Shown: positions 8,458 to 17,524, numbered from the stretch's first letter. The stretch is DNA of 64,000 nucleotides from Bacteroidota bacterium (GCA_963169645.1 CAUJCO010000004.1:62001-126000); one strand, 5' to 3'. Notes: generated by a model not told the origin, from the sequence alone. Translations and numbers: made by a program.

Positions 8458-10161
8458 TTAATTTTTAACAAACGTACCGACATACGTTTCTTCCTTATTT
8501 TCTAGCTGTATAAAATATCCACCGAGCGGCAACATCGATACATCAATTTTTATTCTATCTGCCATTTGTTTGGGTAAATCTTGATGTAATACTTGTTTAC
8601 CTTCTGTATTATATATCCATAATTTGGATGCATGTTTTGTCAACATATTTGTTGAAGTGAGCGTGATAAAATCCACCGTTGGGTTAGGAAATATATCCAA
8701 CTTATTTGTATTGGATTTTGAATTTATTATTCCAGTGGTGATGGAAGTTGTATCGTAATAAATATCTAAATACGGACCTTCAAACTCTAATGTATCGCCA
8801 TTAAAGAAAGTAATTAAATTATCATCCTCTACGGACAATCGAAATTGTGTAATGCCGTTTTTGTTTATATACTGCAATGCATTTGCATGTAAATCAGCAC
8901 GTAATGCATAATCTACACCTCTTAATTTGCCGGCAAAACAAGCTACATCATGCATAGAAGCAGGTTCGTTGTAATCGCTTGCTTCAATGGACTCATTTCC
9001 GAAAGTACCTTGCTTAATATCTAATTGGAAAGTTTGAGGAAATGCATTTCCGAGCGGATACAACGTTTTAATGTCTTTACATTTAAAAAAAACGGATGCA
9101 CGTTTAATTATTTTATTATCAGGAATAGACGCCGTATTAAAACTGAAAATTCCATTTGTCTTTTGATTGTTTCTTTTCCCAACGAACACATCTCCGGTAC
9201 CCAAAACACCATTTTCCGAAACCCAACCGTCTATGTTTTGTCCGCTAGAATAATAGGTTGTATCTCTATCTCTTCTAAAATAATTACTGATAAACTTACG
9301 CATATAAGCTTCTGCCAAATAAGTATAACTTTGTGGCCCTAAATGATAGGTATCATTTTGCCATAGTCCCATTGCCGGCAATGGTGAAGGATAATCTATT
9401 TTACCATAAGGCAAAGGAACAGTTCGTGGTGGATAGGTTCCATAAGGCGGGAAACGCAAAGGTGTTGTTTGTCCATAATACCATTGCATTAATCCTAAGC
9501 AATTATAAAAGTGCATATAATTTTTACCGGCATTTCTGTAACCTTGTACTACCGTATCTTGATAATCGGTCATGTACGCCATAAAACGATTTATTTCATA
9601 CGGAGATGGATAACCACGTCCTTCCCATAAATCACAATATGGATTCCATGGAATATTTAAACAAGGGTCATTAAAATTAGGATAATCATAGCTTTGCCAA
9701 ATGATTTGTCCATTTGGATACGTTTGGTGAATGTAATCAAAAATGCTATCCATAAACAATTTTGCTGTATGCAAACTATTATCGAGTACATTTAATGAAT
9801 CGCCTTTCCGGATTTTAAATGCAACATCATTTCCACCCAACGATACCATAATTATATCGATAGGTCGTGTTGCGTCAGTGGCTAAAGATGTTTCTAAAGC
9901 AAAACGAGCCAATGGAAATTGCCACCATGTTTCGGCTGTCATGCTTATTAATACACTGCCGTCAGAAACGGTAAAATAATCCGCAAAACCATATTTTGCT
10001 AATGCAGAATCATATGCTGCATATAATGCCGGAAAGTGTGCCCAACTATCTCCTATTAAGCGGATTTTAGCACTTTGTTTTTGTGAACAAGCATTTTGTG
10101 CTTGGCTATTAAATCCACTTATAATTAGGAAAAGGACTAAAATTGTACTGATATTTCTCAT
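8458..10161 (-). CDS. secreted SGNH/GDSL-type hydrolase with T9SS sorting domain
   Basis: 567 residues. The signal peptide ends SQAQ. Block I is IGDSW (Ser39 the predicted nucleophile), block III is VSLGGNDVAF near residue 110, and block V is NDTYHLGPQSY near residue 270 with the Asp/His pair, so the catalytic triad appears complete. A beta-rich region (about 300-475) resembling a carbohydrate-binding or jelly-roll module follows, then a sorting domain (KLDIFPNPTVDFITL). The expected activity is extracellular esterase, such as deacetylation of polysaccharide or lipid esters; the substrate is not readable. About 108 bp separate it from the FnIII gene downstream. Confidence 0.88.
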   Translation of the reverse strand: MRNISTILVLFLIISGFNSQAQNACSQKQSAKIRLIGDSWAHFPALYAAYDSALAKYGFADYFTVSDGSVLISMTAETWWQFPLARFALETSLATDATRPIDIIMVSLGGNDVAFKIRKGDSLNVLDNSLHTAKLFMDSIFDYIHQTYPNGQIIWQSYDYPNFNDPCLNIPWNPYCDLWEGRGYPSPYEINRFMAYMTDYQDTVVQGYRNAGKNYMHFYNCLGLMQWYYGQTTPLRFPPYGTYPPRTVPLPYGKIDYPSPLPAMGLWQNDTYHLGPQSYTYLAEAYMRKFISNYFRRDRDTTYYSSGQNIDGWVSENGVLGTGDVFVGKRNNQKTNGIFSFNTASIPDNKIIKRASVFFKCKDIKTLYPLGNAFPQTFQLDIKQGTFGNESIEASDYNEPASMHDVACFAGKLRGVDYALRADLHANALQYINKNGITQFRLSVEDDNLITFFNGDTLEFEGPYLDIYYDTTSITTGIINSKSNTNKLDIFPNPTVDFITLTSTNMLTKHASKLWIYNTEGKQVLHQDLPKQMADRIKIDVSMLPLGGYFIQLENKEETYVGTFVKN

Positions 10162-10246
10162 AGTTCTTTAACTAAACTACAAAAAAATGTTTATAAATAA
10201 TATACTAAAAGTTAAATTTATACGTTGCAACATAAATACCAACTAT

Positions 10247-11140
10247 ATGAAAACTATCCTTAAATGCGCATTTTTTATAAACCTATTCGTTTCATTTTCT
10301 GTATTAAATGCAGCTACTATTCCCTTAGCAGATGCGTTACAGCAGAAAAAAATTACTTGTAATTTTAAAGGTAATGAAAAGAGTACACACTACTTAGAGC
10401 CTATTTTAATGGAATTCACGAATCTTGGAAATGCACCTATTTCACTTCAAATTAAAAGTGGTGATATGTTTATTCCTACAGATGCTACATATCAAAATAT
10501 AGTTACCACAGAAAATAAGTTAATTGCATTAAAAGCAAATAGCAAACTTACGGTTCCTTTAAAAGGAATGTGCACAGAATCTTCTAACTCAAGTGGTAAT
10601 GGAAAAACCACATACACTTATCAACCCAATACCAATGAAAAGTTAATAAAATTAGCCTCATTTATTGCAGAGCATAAATACCAAACAGCTACAGCACAAC
10701 ATGCAGTTTGGGCATTGATGAACAATGAAGATGTCAATAATATTTATGGTGCAGATAGTACGGAAGAAAGACAACTCAGAAAATGCGTAGCAACTATTAC
10801 AGGGAAAACTTTTGAAGTAATTTCAAAAGATTATAAAACAAATTACTATGCACCACCCAAACAAAAAGTTGGTGGAAAATTTGAATACAATATTGTAGTT
10901 CCCAAAGATGTGCAAATTGCTATGTTCAACACCAATGGAATATTAGTACGAGAATTATTTAATCAAAAAAATGTAGCAGCCGGCAACCACCAATTCAGTT
11001 TTGAGTACGATGCTTCTGTATATACTGAAGATGTATATTATTTTAAGTTGATAGCAGCAAATAATGTGGTTGTAAGTACGAAATGGGATGCTAAATCAAT
11101 GCGCGATAAATTCAAACAAAAAATTCAGAATAGAAATTAA
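10247..11140 (+). CDS. secreted protein of unknown function with FlgD-Ig-like C-terminus
   Basis: 297 residues from the ATG at 10247, which opens a signal peptide (ending VLNAAT); 20 in-frame codons upstream are rejected. The N-terminal half is a beta-sandwich-like domain (FTNLGNAPISLQIKSG, LKANSKLTVPLKGMCTE). The middle, AQHAVWALMNNEDVNNIYG, is helical. Residues about 230-275 resemble FlgD/FnIII-like strands (IAMFNTNGILVRELFNQ, AAGNHQFSFEYD). No YPNP sorting motif is present, so periplasmic or T2-like export is as likely as surface display. It is divergent from the SGNH hydrolase (85 bp between starts). I do not recognise the family. Confidence 0.75.
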   Translation: MKTILKCAFFINLFVSFSVLNAATIPLADALQQKKITCNFKGNEKSTHYLEPILMEFTNLGNAPISLQIKSGDMFIPTDATYQNIVTTENKLIALKANSKLTVPLKGMCTESSNSSGNGKTTYTYQPNTNEKLIKLASFIAEHKYQTATAQHAVWALMNNEDVNNIYGADSTEERQLRKCVATITGKTFEVISKDYKTNYYAPPKQKVGGKFEYNIVVPKDVQIAMFNTNGILVRELFNQKNVAAGNHQFSFEYDASVYTEDVYYFKLIAANNVVVSTKWDAKSMRDKFKQKIQNRN

Positions 11141-11188
11141 GTTTGATTTCAATTACATTGTGCTTATTTTTACAAAAAAAACGTAGGC

Positions 11189-11593
11189 ATGAAATATTGG
11201 CTCATGAAATCGGAACCGGATGTTTTTTCCTTCGATGATTTAATAATAAAAAAACAAGAAGCGTGGGATGGCGTTCGAAACTATACGGCTCGAAATAATA
11301 TGCGTGCTATGAAGAAAGGAGATATTGCACTTTTTTATCATAGTAATATTGACAAAGCGGTGGTAGGCATTATGGAAATTGTAAAAGAAGCCTATCAAGA
11401 CCCAACCACAGATAACGAAGCTTGGGTTTGTGTAGATGTTGCTCCAATTGAAAAATTAAAAAATTCGGTTACTTTAGCTGCAATAAAAGCAAATTCTAAA
11501 TTAGCGGAAATAAAATTAATTAAGCAAAGCCGATTATCGGTATGCGATATCAACAAAGCAGAATACAACGAAATAATAAAGATGAGTAAATAG
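11189..11593 (+). CDS. EVE-domain protein
   Basis: 134 residues, entirely an EVE domain (the bacterial relative of eukaryotic THYN1 and YTH readers). Diagnostic segments are YWLMKSEPDVFSFDDL at the N-terminus and WDGVRNYTARNNMRAMKKGD, which form the nucleobase pocket, then ALFYHSN and GIMEIVKEAYQD. EVE proteins are thought to bind modified bases in DNA or RNA; the ligand here is not predictable. There is no restriction or methylase neighbour, so it is a stand-alone housekeeping-type EVE protein. It converges with the following oxidoreductase with a 1-bp gap. Confidence 0.92.
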   Translation: MKYWLMKSEPDVFSFDDLIIKKQEAWDGVRNYTARNNMRAMKKGDIALFYHSNIDKAVVGIMEIVKEAYQDPTTDNEAWVCVDVAPIEKLKNSVTLAAIKANSKLAEIKLIKQSRLSVCDINKAEYNEIIKMSK

Positions 11594-11594
11594 C

Positions 11595-12878
11595 TTATTG
11601 AAACGAATAATCTGTTTGCTTGTAATTGCCTTTCATTAATTGAACAGCTATTAAATCTGCGGTTTCTCTACCGGAACGCAATGCGGATTCCATACTACCA
11701 ACAGATAAGCTATCACCACAAACATAAATGGTATCATTTATTTTTTTGGTAAAACGAACTTCATCTAAAATTGGTTTAAATGGCATAGCATATTTGATGT
11801 GGTAGGTTTTTAAATGTTGCCAATCCATCACTTTTAAACCAAACCAACCCGTTAATTCCGATAAGCATTTTTCCATTAATTCATCATCGTCAAGGTCGTG
11901 TTCTTTAACGATATTAACCGCTACTAAATGCTTGTTTTCCGGTGCATATTCCGGATGCAATAATGATGGTACAAAAACATGGTTGACGAGTGTCGTTCCA
12001 TTATCGCCATTCAACATTACCACAGGTTTGCTCACAGGAGCTTTATCCGTAGAAAAATAGATAGTAGAAACATGAGAGCATTCCGCATCTATACTTTTGC
12101 TATTAGTAATCTCATTTGCATTGATGGCATTGGTTGCTATAATAACAAATTTCGATTCTAAAAACTCACCGTTCACTAATTCAACGCCATCATCTTCTAC
12201 CCTTTTCACTTTTGTTTTATATAAAACAGTATTGGGTTTAAGTTTCTTTTCTATTTCAGCAGCAATACTACCAATACCATTTTTAGGAAGTGCAACATGG
12301 TCTTGAAACAACGACTTTAAGTACACTTTGGAAAGTCGAGAAGACGATTGTAAATTATAATCAAAAATGCTGGCAGCTATCATTGGTCTAAAAAAGGAAT
12401 CAATCAACTTTTTGCTAAATCCATTTTTTGAAAGATACTCGAACGTAGATGATTCGGTTTCTTTTACCAATTTATTATAAGATGTTGTTTTAAGTTTTGC
12501 ATACAATCCAAATAAACGAATCTTATCTGTGAACGTTGCATTTTTTGCTAATGCAGTAGAAATAGTATCGACAGTTTGGTATAAAGGATTGGTAAATAAA
12601 TTGAAGGTATCCTCGTATTTCAACAAATAACCCGGATAGGTATTTTTCAATTCTAAGTTGCGAAGATTAATTATTTTGGATAACTCCGTTGTTGAATGAT
12701 GATAAAAATGAACACCTCTGTCTAATGTAAAACCATTCATTTTATCTGAACGCGCACGACCGCCTACTTGTGAGGCTGCTTCTACAACTTTAACCGAAAT
12801 TCCTTTTTGCTGCAGATAATAAGCTGCAGACAAACCTGAAAAACCGGCTCCTATTACAATTACGTCTGTGGGTTTCAT
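11595..12878 (-). CDS. FAD-dependent amine oxidase/phytoene-desaturase-like oxidoreductase
   Basis: 427 residues. The N-terminal dinucleotide-binding fold VIVIGAGFSGLSAAYYLQQKG and the following VVEAASQVGGRARS motif are the flavin-containing amine oxidase signature. FTLDRGVHFYH continues the FAD site and YVCGDSLSVGSMESALRSGRETA is the C-terminal FAD motif. The family includes protoporphyrinogen oxidases, phytoene desaturases and amine oxidases; no carotenoid or haem gene adjoins, so the substrate is open. It has its own promoter box at 12895-12902. Cytoplasmic or peripheral membrane. Confidence 0.85.
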   Translation of the reverse strand: MKPTDVIVIGAGFSGLSAAYYLQQKGISVKVVEAASQVGGRARSDKMNGFTLDRGVHFYHHSTTELSKIINLRNLELKNTYPGYLLKYEDTFNLFTNPLYQTVDTISTALAKNATFTDKIRLFGLYAKLKTTSYNKLVKETESSTFEYLSKNGFSKKLIDSFFRPMIAASIFDYNLQSSSRLSKVYLKSLFQDHVALPKNGIGSIAAEIEKKLKPNTVLYKTKVKRVEDDGVELVNGEFLESKFVIIATNAINANEITNSKSIDAECSHVSTIYFSTDKAPVSKPVVMLNGDNGTTLVNHVFVPSLLHPEYAPENKHLVAVNIVKEHDLDDDELMEKCLSELTGWFGLKVMDWQHLKTYHIKYAMPFKPILDEVRFTKKINDTIYVCGDSLSVGSMESALRSGRETADLIAVQLMKGNYKQTDYSFQ

Positions 12879-12894
12879 TCTTCACAAAATTACC

Positions 12895-12902
12895 GCAAAT
12901 AG
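12895..12902 (-). promoter_or_regulatory. -7 promoter box of the FAD oxidoreductase
   Basis: TAATTTTG on the minus strand, 16 nt before the ATG at 12878. Confidence 0.5.
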
Positions 12903-12985
12903 TATGCGAAAAGCATTCCCAACAGATTAAGTATGTTTTAAGAGAAGTTTATGATATTGAGCATTTAATGACAATACATTAATTA

Positions 12986-13474
12986 TCAAATCTTTACAAC
13001 AATCGGAGGTGTGGTAATCACATTACTTATATTATTAGCTCTATCTGTAATATATATTTCGTACGTAAATGTATCAATTGAAATTCCTTTGTAAATAAAA
13101 TATGTTTCATAACTATTAAACAAGGCATCATTTAGTTTTATTTCAATTTTTCCACTTATAGCGTTGGTGGTGCCTTTTTTAGGAATTATCGGAATGACAT
13201 AATTTCGCACACCAAAAAATGCGGTATCACGCAAATTGCGATACACTACAAACGAAGAAGAATCGGCATTATTTAACTTTCCTAAATCGCCGTCTCCATC
13301 CGTAAAACTTAAAATCAAATTTCCACCTTCACCCGCATTTAACGTATAAACTTCATTCGGTTTATCAAAAGATTCAAATTTTACAGAAGGCACATCCGGA
13401 TATTCGGGTGTTTTATAACAAGCAGATATTGTGATTATGCTAAAAATAAAGATTATAACCGATTTAATTTTCAT
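12986..13474 (-). CDS. predicted lipoprotein of unknown function
   Basis: 162 residues from the ATG at 13474 (a TTG two codons upstream is ignored). The N-terminus is a lipoprotein signal with lipobox ITISAC; the mature protein would start at that Cys. A low-complexity linker (YKTPEYPDVPSV) leads into a beta-rich domain with FTDGDGDLGKLNNAD, a calcium-binding-like Asp-rich turn. The rest alternates strands with no catalytic motif. It is divergent from the LuxE-like gene with only 19 bp between start codons, so the two promoters overlap each other's leaders. Envelope location is confident, role unknown. Confidence 0.78.
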   Translation of the reverse strand: MKIKSVIIFIFSIITISACYKTPEYPDVPSVKFESFDKPNEVYTLNAGEGGNLILSFTDGDGDLGKLNNADSSSFVVYRNLRDTAFFGVRNYVIPIIPKKGTTNAISGKIEIKLNDALFNSYETYFIYKGISIDTFTYEIYITDRANNISNVITTPPIVVKI

Positions 13475-13481
13475 TTTCAAT

Positions 13482-13489
13482 TACCTTTG
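13482..13489 (+). promoter_or_regulatory. -7 promoter box of the LuxE-like gene
   Basis: TACCTTTG, 4 nt before the GTG at 13494. The spacing implies transcription starts at or beside the start codon and decides the start against ATG 13437. Confidence 0.55.
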
Positions 13490-13493
13490 CAAC

Positions 13494-14498
13494 GTGAATC
13501 AATTTACTTCAAAAATACAAGAAAATTTATTTTTAGAAGACAATTTTAATTTTAACGAATTTGCGTTGAAATTATTTGACTATCAATATGAACATAACAA
13601 CGTATATCGTCAATTTGTTGATTTATTAAAAATAGATAAGTCAAGTATCGATTCCTATTTAAAAATCCCATTTTTGCCTATCTCATTTTATAAAACACAC
13701 AAGGTTATTTCCGGTAATTTGAATGAACAAAAAATTTTTGAAAGCAGTGGCACTACAGGACAAATAAACAGTAAACATTTTGTGGCTGATTTATCATTAT
13801 ACGAACAAAGTTTTTTAAAGGCGTTTCAGCAATTTTATGGAAATATAGAAGATTGGATTGTATTAGCATTGTTGCCATCCTATTTAGAACGAGATACATC
13901 GTCGTTAGTATATATGGCAGATGTTTTAATCCAAAAAACAAAAAGCGAACATTCCGGATTTTATCTATATAACTATGACACTTTAAAAGATAAACTGGAT
14001 GAACTGCAAACAAAAAAATATTCCAATAAAAAAATACTTTTAATTGGTGTAACATTTGCATTATTAGATTTTGCAGAGCAATATCCGATGGATTTATCAA
14101 ATGTAATTATTATGGAAACAGGTGGCATGAAAGGCAAACGACCGGAAATGCTTCGTGAAGAAATTCACGCCATATTAAATAAGGCATTTCATACTACAAA
14201 CATACATTCTGAATATGGCATGACGGAATTATTATCGCAAGCATACTCTTTTGGAAATGGGATTTTTCAAGCACCGAAATGGATGAAAATAGTAAAACGA
14301 GATATTTATAATCCGATGTTGGTTACAGAAAATACAGGTCGCGGCGGTTTGAATGTTATTGATTTGGCAAATATACATTCGTGTGCATTTATTGCAACAG
14401 AAGATATTGTACAAATACATTCCGATAACACGTTTGAAGTAGTTGGCAGAATTGACAATGCCGCAATAAGAGGTTGTAATTTGATGGTTTCTATGTAA
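13494..14498 (+). CDS. LuxE-like acyl-protein synthetase/adenylate-forming enzyme, GTG start
   Basis: 334 residues from the GTG at 13494. LuxE-family proteins activate fatty acids as acyl-AMP and transfer them to a protein thiol. Visible motifs: the FESSGTTGQ phosphate-binding loop near residue 80, IMETGGMKGKRPEMLREE, and EYGMTELLSQAY, the adenylate-binding core. In-frame ATGs upstream (13437) lie inside the divergent lipoprotein gene and upstream of the promoter box, so they are rejected. No luxCD partners are nearby; in Bacteroidota such solitary LuxE relatives occur next to lipid or surface polysaccharide genes. Its last codons overlap the convergent maf gene by 8 bp. Confidence 0.82.
   Translation: MNQFTSKIQENLFLEDNFNFNEFALKLFDYQYEHNNVYRQFVDLLKIDKSSIDSYLKIPFLPISFYKTHKVISGNLNEQKIFESSGTTGQINSKHFVADLSLYEQSFLKAFQQFYGNIEDWIVLALLPSYLERDTSSLVYMADVLIQKTKSEHSGFYLYNYDTLKDKLDELQTKKYSNKKILLIGVTFALLDFAEQYPMDLSNVIIMETGGMKGKRPEMLREEIHAILNKAFHTTNIHSEYGMTELLSQAYSFGNGIFQAPKWMKIVKRDIYNPMLVTENTGRGGLNVIDLANIHSCAFIATEDIVQIHSDNTFEVVGRIDNAAIRGCNLMVSM
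13510..13517 (-). promoter_or_regulatory. -7 promoter box of the lipoprotein gene, inside luxE-like coding sequence
   Basis: TATTTTTG on the minus strand, 35 nt before the ATG at 13474. It lies within the first codons of the divergent LuxE-like gene. Confidence 0.45.
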
Positions 14499-15054
14499 GT
14501 GAATTCCAAACAGACATTTCGTGCAATACGCGTTGAATTGGTAAGCCCATTATATTTTCAAATTCACCTTCAAACATATCGATACCATTATATTCCTGAA
14601 TATTGTACGCTCCTGCTTTATCTAACGTATTATAATGTTGAATATAATGCCAAATTTCAGCATCTGAAAGTTGTTTAAAATGTACGATTGCTCGCTCAGA
14701 AAAGGAAATGCTTTTTTGTTGCTTACGCATGCAAACACCGGTAATCACTTCGTGTTTTTTACCGTTCATCCTTTTTAAATACGCAAAAGCTTGTTGCTCA
14801 TCTGTTGGTTTGCCTAATAATTGTTGCTCAAATAATACGATTGTATCTGCACAAATAATAAAGCGATTATCTTGTTTTATTAAACTAGATATTGCATCTA
14901 ATTTTTGTGTGGCAATAAATTCCGGTGCTTGATATATGGATAAATTAGATGGAAATTGTTCATTTGTTTTGGGAACAATGACTTCTACCTCAAAGCCGGC
15001 TTTCTGTAAAATTTCTAATCTTCTCGGTGATTGCGAACCTAAAATAATTTGCAT
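14491..15054 (-). CDS. maf: Maf-family nucleotide pyrophosphatase
   Basis: 187 residues. Maf/YhdE proteins hydrolyse dTTP, UTP or modified nucleotides to monophosphates. The N-terminal LGSQSPRRLEILQKAGF, the CADTIVLFEQQLLGKPTD block and DKAGAYNIQE with the conserved GAYxIQ are all present, followed by ENIMGLPI. It is the last gene of a tight three-gene operon, starting 3 bp after the prenyltransferase stop, and overlaps the end of the convergent LuxE-like gene. Confidence 0.94.
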   Translation of the reverse strand: MQIILGSQSPRRLEILQKAGFEVEVIVPKTNEQFPSNLSIYQAPEFIATQKLDAISSLIKQDNRFIICADTIVLFEQQLLGKPTDEQQAFAYLKRMNGKKHEVITGVCMRKQQKSISFSERAIVHFKQLSDAEIWHYIQHYNTLDKAGAYNIQEYNGIDMFEGEFENIMGLPIQRVLHEMSVWNSLT

Positions 15055-15057
15055 GAA

Positions 15058-16038
15058 TTACACTAATTTCTTTAAGAAATTGACATATTGCACAAACACA
15101 TACGGGCCATTGCCACTATAAAAATAAAGCAAGGTGAGCGTGCCTAACAACATAAAAATTTTAATAGCATTGCTAATGAAATGAAAATGCTCGTTCGTCG
15201 TTGCTTTAACAATCAAAATAAGCATTACAAGTAATGGCAATACGAATCCAATTGCAATTCCATATGATGCCATTTTCATGTTTAAAGTAGGAAAAAACCA
15301 AGCAAATGAACCCAACATCACTAATAAAAACAAGATTAATACAATCGATACTATTTTAGCAATCTTTGTTCCAAATACAATTGGAATTGTTTTACAATTA
15401 TATTGCTCATCGCCTTCTATATCTTCTATATCTTTAATTATCTCACGAAGAAAAGTGGTAAGGAAAGCAAATAATCCATAAACAATTGCTGCAATGGTAA
15501 TGCCACTTTTTATATAGAGTGAGTTGGCTGAATTAGCTGTATTTCCACCACTTTCATACAATGCCATTAATATAAAAACAAAAGCAGCACATAGTGAAAT
15601 CATAAAATTACCGACAATCAATTGCTTTTTAAATGTATGCGCATAAAAATTCAATACTAACATAATTAAAATAGGAATCATGGAAAGTCGATAGTTTTTA
15701 GTAAACAACGCCAACAGCAGTGTGCTTGCAATGCCTAAAAAACAAAGTATTTTATACATGCGATAGGCTTCCTCTTCCGAAACAGTATTTCCAATAATTT
15801 GTGTATTGTTTTTATTTACTGCATCTATATCTACATCAAAAATATCATTAATAACATAACCGCCGGCAGCAGTAAATAGAGTTGCCATTAGCAACAATAC
15901 AAATTGTGCATTGGTTAGCACCGGCTCTACATAAAACAACCGATAGGGCGAAGCTGCCACCATACAAAATCTAAACAAGCATAGCATCAGTAATAACATC
16001 GCCAGATTAATCGGACGCAGCAATTTTATCTTATTCAT
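15058..16038 (-). CDS. UbiA-family prenyltransferase (annotated in Bacteroidota as geranylgeranylglycerol-phosphate geranylgeranyltransferase-like)
   Basis: 326 residues, about eight membrane segments. The first Asp-rich motif is NDIFDVDIDAVNK and the second is DIEDIEGDEQYNCKTIPI, matching the prenyl-diphosphate magnesium sites of UbiA enzymes. These enzymes attach a polyprenyl chain to an aromatic or glycerol-phosphate acceptor. The acceptor is not predictable from sequence, though the genomic partnership with Maf and a KdsC-type phosphatase is recurrent in this phylum as I recall it. It begins 4 bp after the phosphatase stop. Confidence 0.85.
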   Translation of the reverse strand: MNKIKLLRPINLAMLLLMLCLFRFCMVAASPYRLFYVEPVLTNAQFVLLLMATLFTAAGGYVINDIFDVDIDAVNKNNTQIIGNTVSEEEAYRMYKILCFLGIASTLLLALFTKNYRLSMIPILIMLVLNFYAHTFKKQLIVGNFMISLCAAFVFILMALYESGGNTANSANSLYIKSGITIAAIVYGLFAFLTTFLREIIKDIEDIEGDEQYNCKTIPIVFGTKIAKIVSIVLILFLLVMLGSFAWFFPTLNMKMASYGIAIGFVLPLLVMLILIVKATTNEHFHFISNAIKIFMLLGTLTLLYFYSGNGPYVFVQYVNFLKKLV

Positions 16039-16042
16039 TATC

Positions 16043-16555
16043 TTAAAATTTAAACCATTTATCTTGAACTTTCAACACCATTTCTATCACTTCTCGTACA
16101 CATGCATCACCGCCATTTCTGTTGCAAATATAATCAGCTAACGATTGAATTTCTGGAACAGCATCGTGTGGGCTACATTTTAAACCACAAGCGTTCATGG
16201 CTTCATAATCCGGAATATCATCACCCATATATAACACTTGGTTGGCATCTATATTTTCATGTGCTAAAAACGCTCGCAACACCTTTAGTTTGTTAGTTAC
16301 TTTGTAATAGTTATGTTTAACACCTAATAATTCAAATCGTTTATATACATTTAAAGATGTTCCACCGGTGATGATACATACCAAATAACCTTTCTCTAAA
16401 GCTGTTTTTACAGCAAAACCATCTTTCGCATTAAAAATACGTTGCAACTCACCTTGATCTGTAGAAATTAATTGATTATTCGTAAAAACACCATCCACAT
16501 CAAACACAAACGCTTTAATATATTGTAGTTTTTGGAGAAAATGTTGGTTTTCCAT
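16043..16555 (-). CDS. KdsC-like HAD phosphatase (KDO-8-phosphate phosphatase family)
   Basis: 170 residues, a small capless HAD hydrolase. Motif I is FDVDGVFTN, motif II the Thr in CIITGGTS, motif III a Lys in VTNKLKVLRAF, motif IV YMGDDIPDYEAM; the family removes phosphate from KDO-8-phosphate in lipopolysaccharide synthesis. There are two ATGs, 16570 and 16555. The -7 box at 16560-16567 lies between them, so only 16555 is transcribed from that promoter. No kdsA/kdsB is nearby, and some relatives act on other sugar phosphates. First gene of the three-gene operon with the prenyltransferase and maf. Confidence 0.85.
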   Translation of the reverse strand: MENQHFLQKLQYIKAFVFDVDGVFTNNQLISTDQGELQRIFNAKDGFAVKTALEKGYLVCIITGGTSLNVYKRFELLGVKHNYYKVTNKLKVLRAFLAHENIDANQVLYMGDDIPDYEAMNACGLKCSPHDAVPEIQSLADYICNRNGGDACVREVIEMVLKVQDKWFKF

Positions 16556-16559
16556 GCCG

Positions 16560-16567
16560 CAAATATA
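16560..16567 (-). promoter_or_regulatory. -7 promoter box of the kdsC-like operon
   Basis: TATATTTG on the minus strand, 4 nt before the ATG at 16555. It rules out the in-frame ATG at 16570. Confidence 0.6.
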
Positions 16568-16632
16568 CATTTACATTCATATTTGAGCAAGAATACCACG
16601 CAATGGGTAGATACAATCTTCAAAATTGGTAT

Positions 16633-16640
16633 TATATTTG
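16633..16640 (+). promoter_or_regulatory. -7 promoter box of the secreted protein gene at 16662
   Basis: TATATTTG, 21 nt before the ATG. Confidence 0.55.
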
Positions 16641-16661
16641 ATTAATTAGAAATAAAAAATT

Positions 16662-17471
16662 ATGAAAAACATTAGCTTACTGATTATTGCACTCATTACG
16701 ATGAGTATAAATGCAATTGCTCAAAACGGAAAAGTAGAACTTTGTGAAAAGTACGATAAGTTGACCGGAGCCACTTCCGGTATCTATCAAAAATGGGACA
16801 TCAATAAAAAAGATGGCGGTTTCATTTATATTGTATATAGCCAAGATAGAGCCATTAAAGAAAAATTAATGCTGTATGTAGATAAACTGAATGACAAGGG
16901 CGAATATGTTGCTTATGATACACAAAATTTTGAAAATGATGTGAACAATGGTAAAAAATGGGCAATGTATGATTTTAAATTTACAGAAGAAGGCTTTTAC
17001 AAAATTATGGTAATGGGTAAAAGCGATAATCCACTTGCTACTGTAACAACTAATATAGCTTATATAAAAGACGATAAAACAACAAGTAGTAGTGATGATA
17101 ATGATAATGTGGATGATGAAGATGCAAAAGATACTTACTATTACGAAAACTCCATTATTAAATTTGGTACAGATGCAAAAGATGGTGATATTGTTGGTGA
17201 AACAGAAACGTTTAAACTTAAAAATGGCAAAGTAGATATTGTTTCATTATTAACACAAGATGATGCATTAAAATCTAAATCATTGACAGTAACTATCTAT
17301 GGCGGAACTGATTATACTGATAAAATTGATGAGATAGAATTCAGCTTGTCTGACTTAAGTTGGAATTGGGTAAAATTACCATTCACCATTAAAACAAAAG
17401 GAAAATTTGTTGTAGATATATACAATGAACACGACACCTTTATCAATTCCGGATATTTTACCGTAGAATAA
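16662..17471 (+). CDS. exported protein of unknown function, two beta domains with acidic linker
   Basis: 269 residues. The signal peptide ends AIAQ. Two beta-rich halves of about 115 residues are joined by a Ser/Asp/Glu linker (residues about 143-160, with a run SSSDDNDN). Both halves repeat a pattern in which a strand pair precedes a GFYKIMVMG or GKFVVDIYN strand, suggesting an internally duplicated Ig-like domain. No sorting domain, lipobox or catalytic motif is seen. The gene has its own promoter box and a strong downstream terminator, so it is monocistronic. Role unknown. Confidence 0.75.
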   Translation: MKNISLLIIALITMSINAIAQNGKVELCEKYDKLTGATSGIYQKWDINKKDGGFIYIVYSQDRAIKEKLMLYVDKLNDKGEYVAYDTQNFENDVNNGKKWAMYDFKFTEEGFYKIMVMGKSDNPLATVTTNIAYIKDDKTTSSSDDNDNVDDEDAKDTYYYENSIIKFGTDAKDGDIVGETETFKLKNGKVDIVSLLTQDDALKSKSLTVTIYGGTDYTDKIDEIEFSLSDLSWNWVKLPFTIKTKGKFVVDIYNEHDTFINSGYFTVE

Positions 17472-17488
17472 GCATTTAATTTGATAAC

Positions 17489-17524
17489 AAAAGGCTGTCT
17501 TGCTTGGAGCAAGACAGCCTTTTA
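17489..17524. terminator. bidirectional intrinsic terminator
   Basis: A 16-bp near-perfect stem around AGGCTGTCTTGCT with a 3-4 nt loop, A-tract before and T-tract after. It serves the exported protein gene and the convergent thioredoxin gene. Confidence 0.9.
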
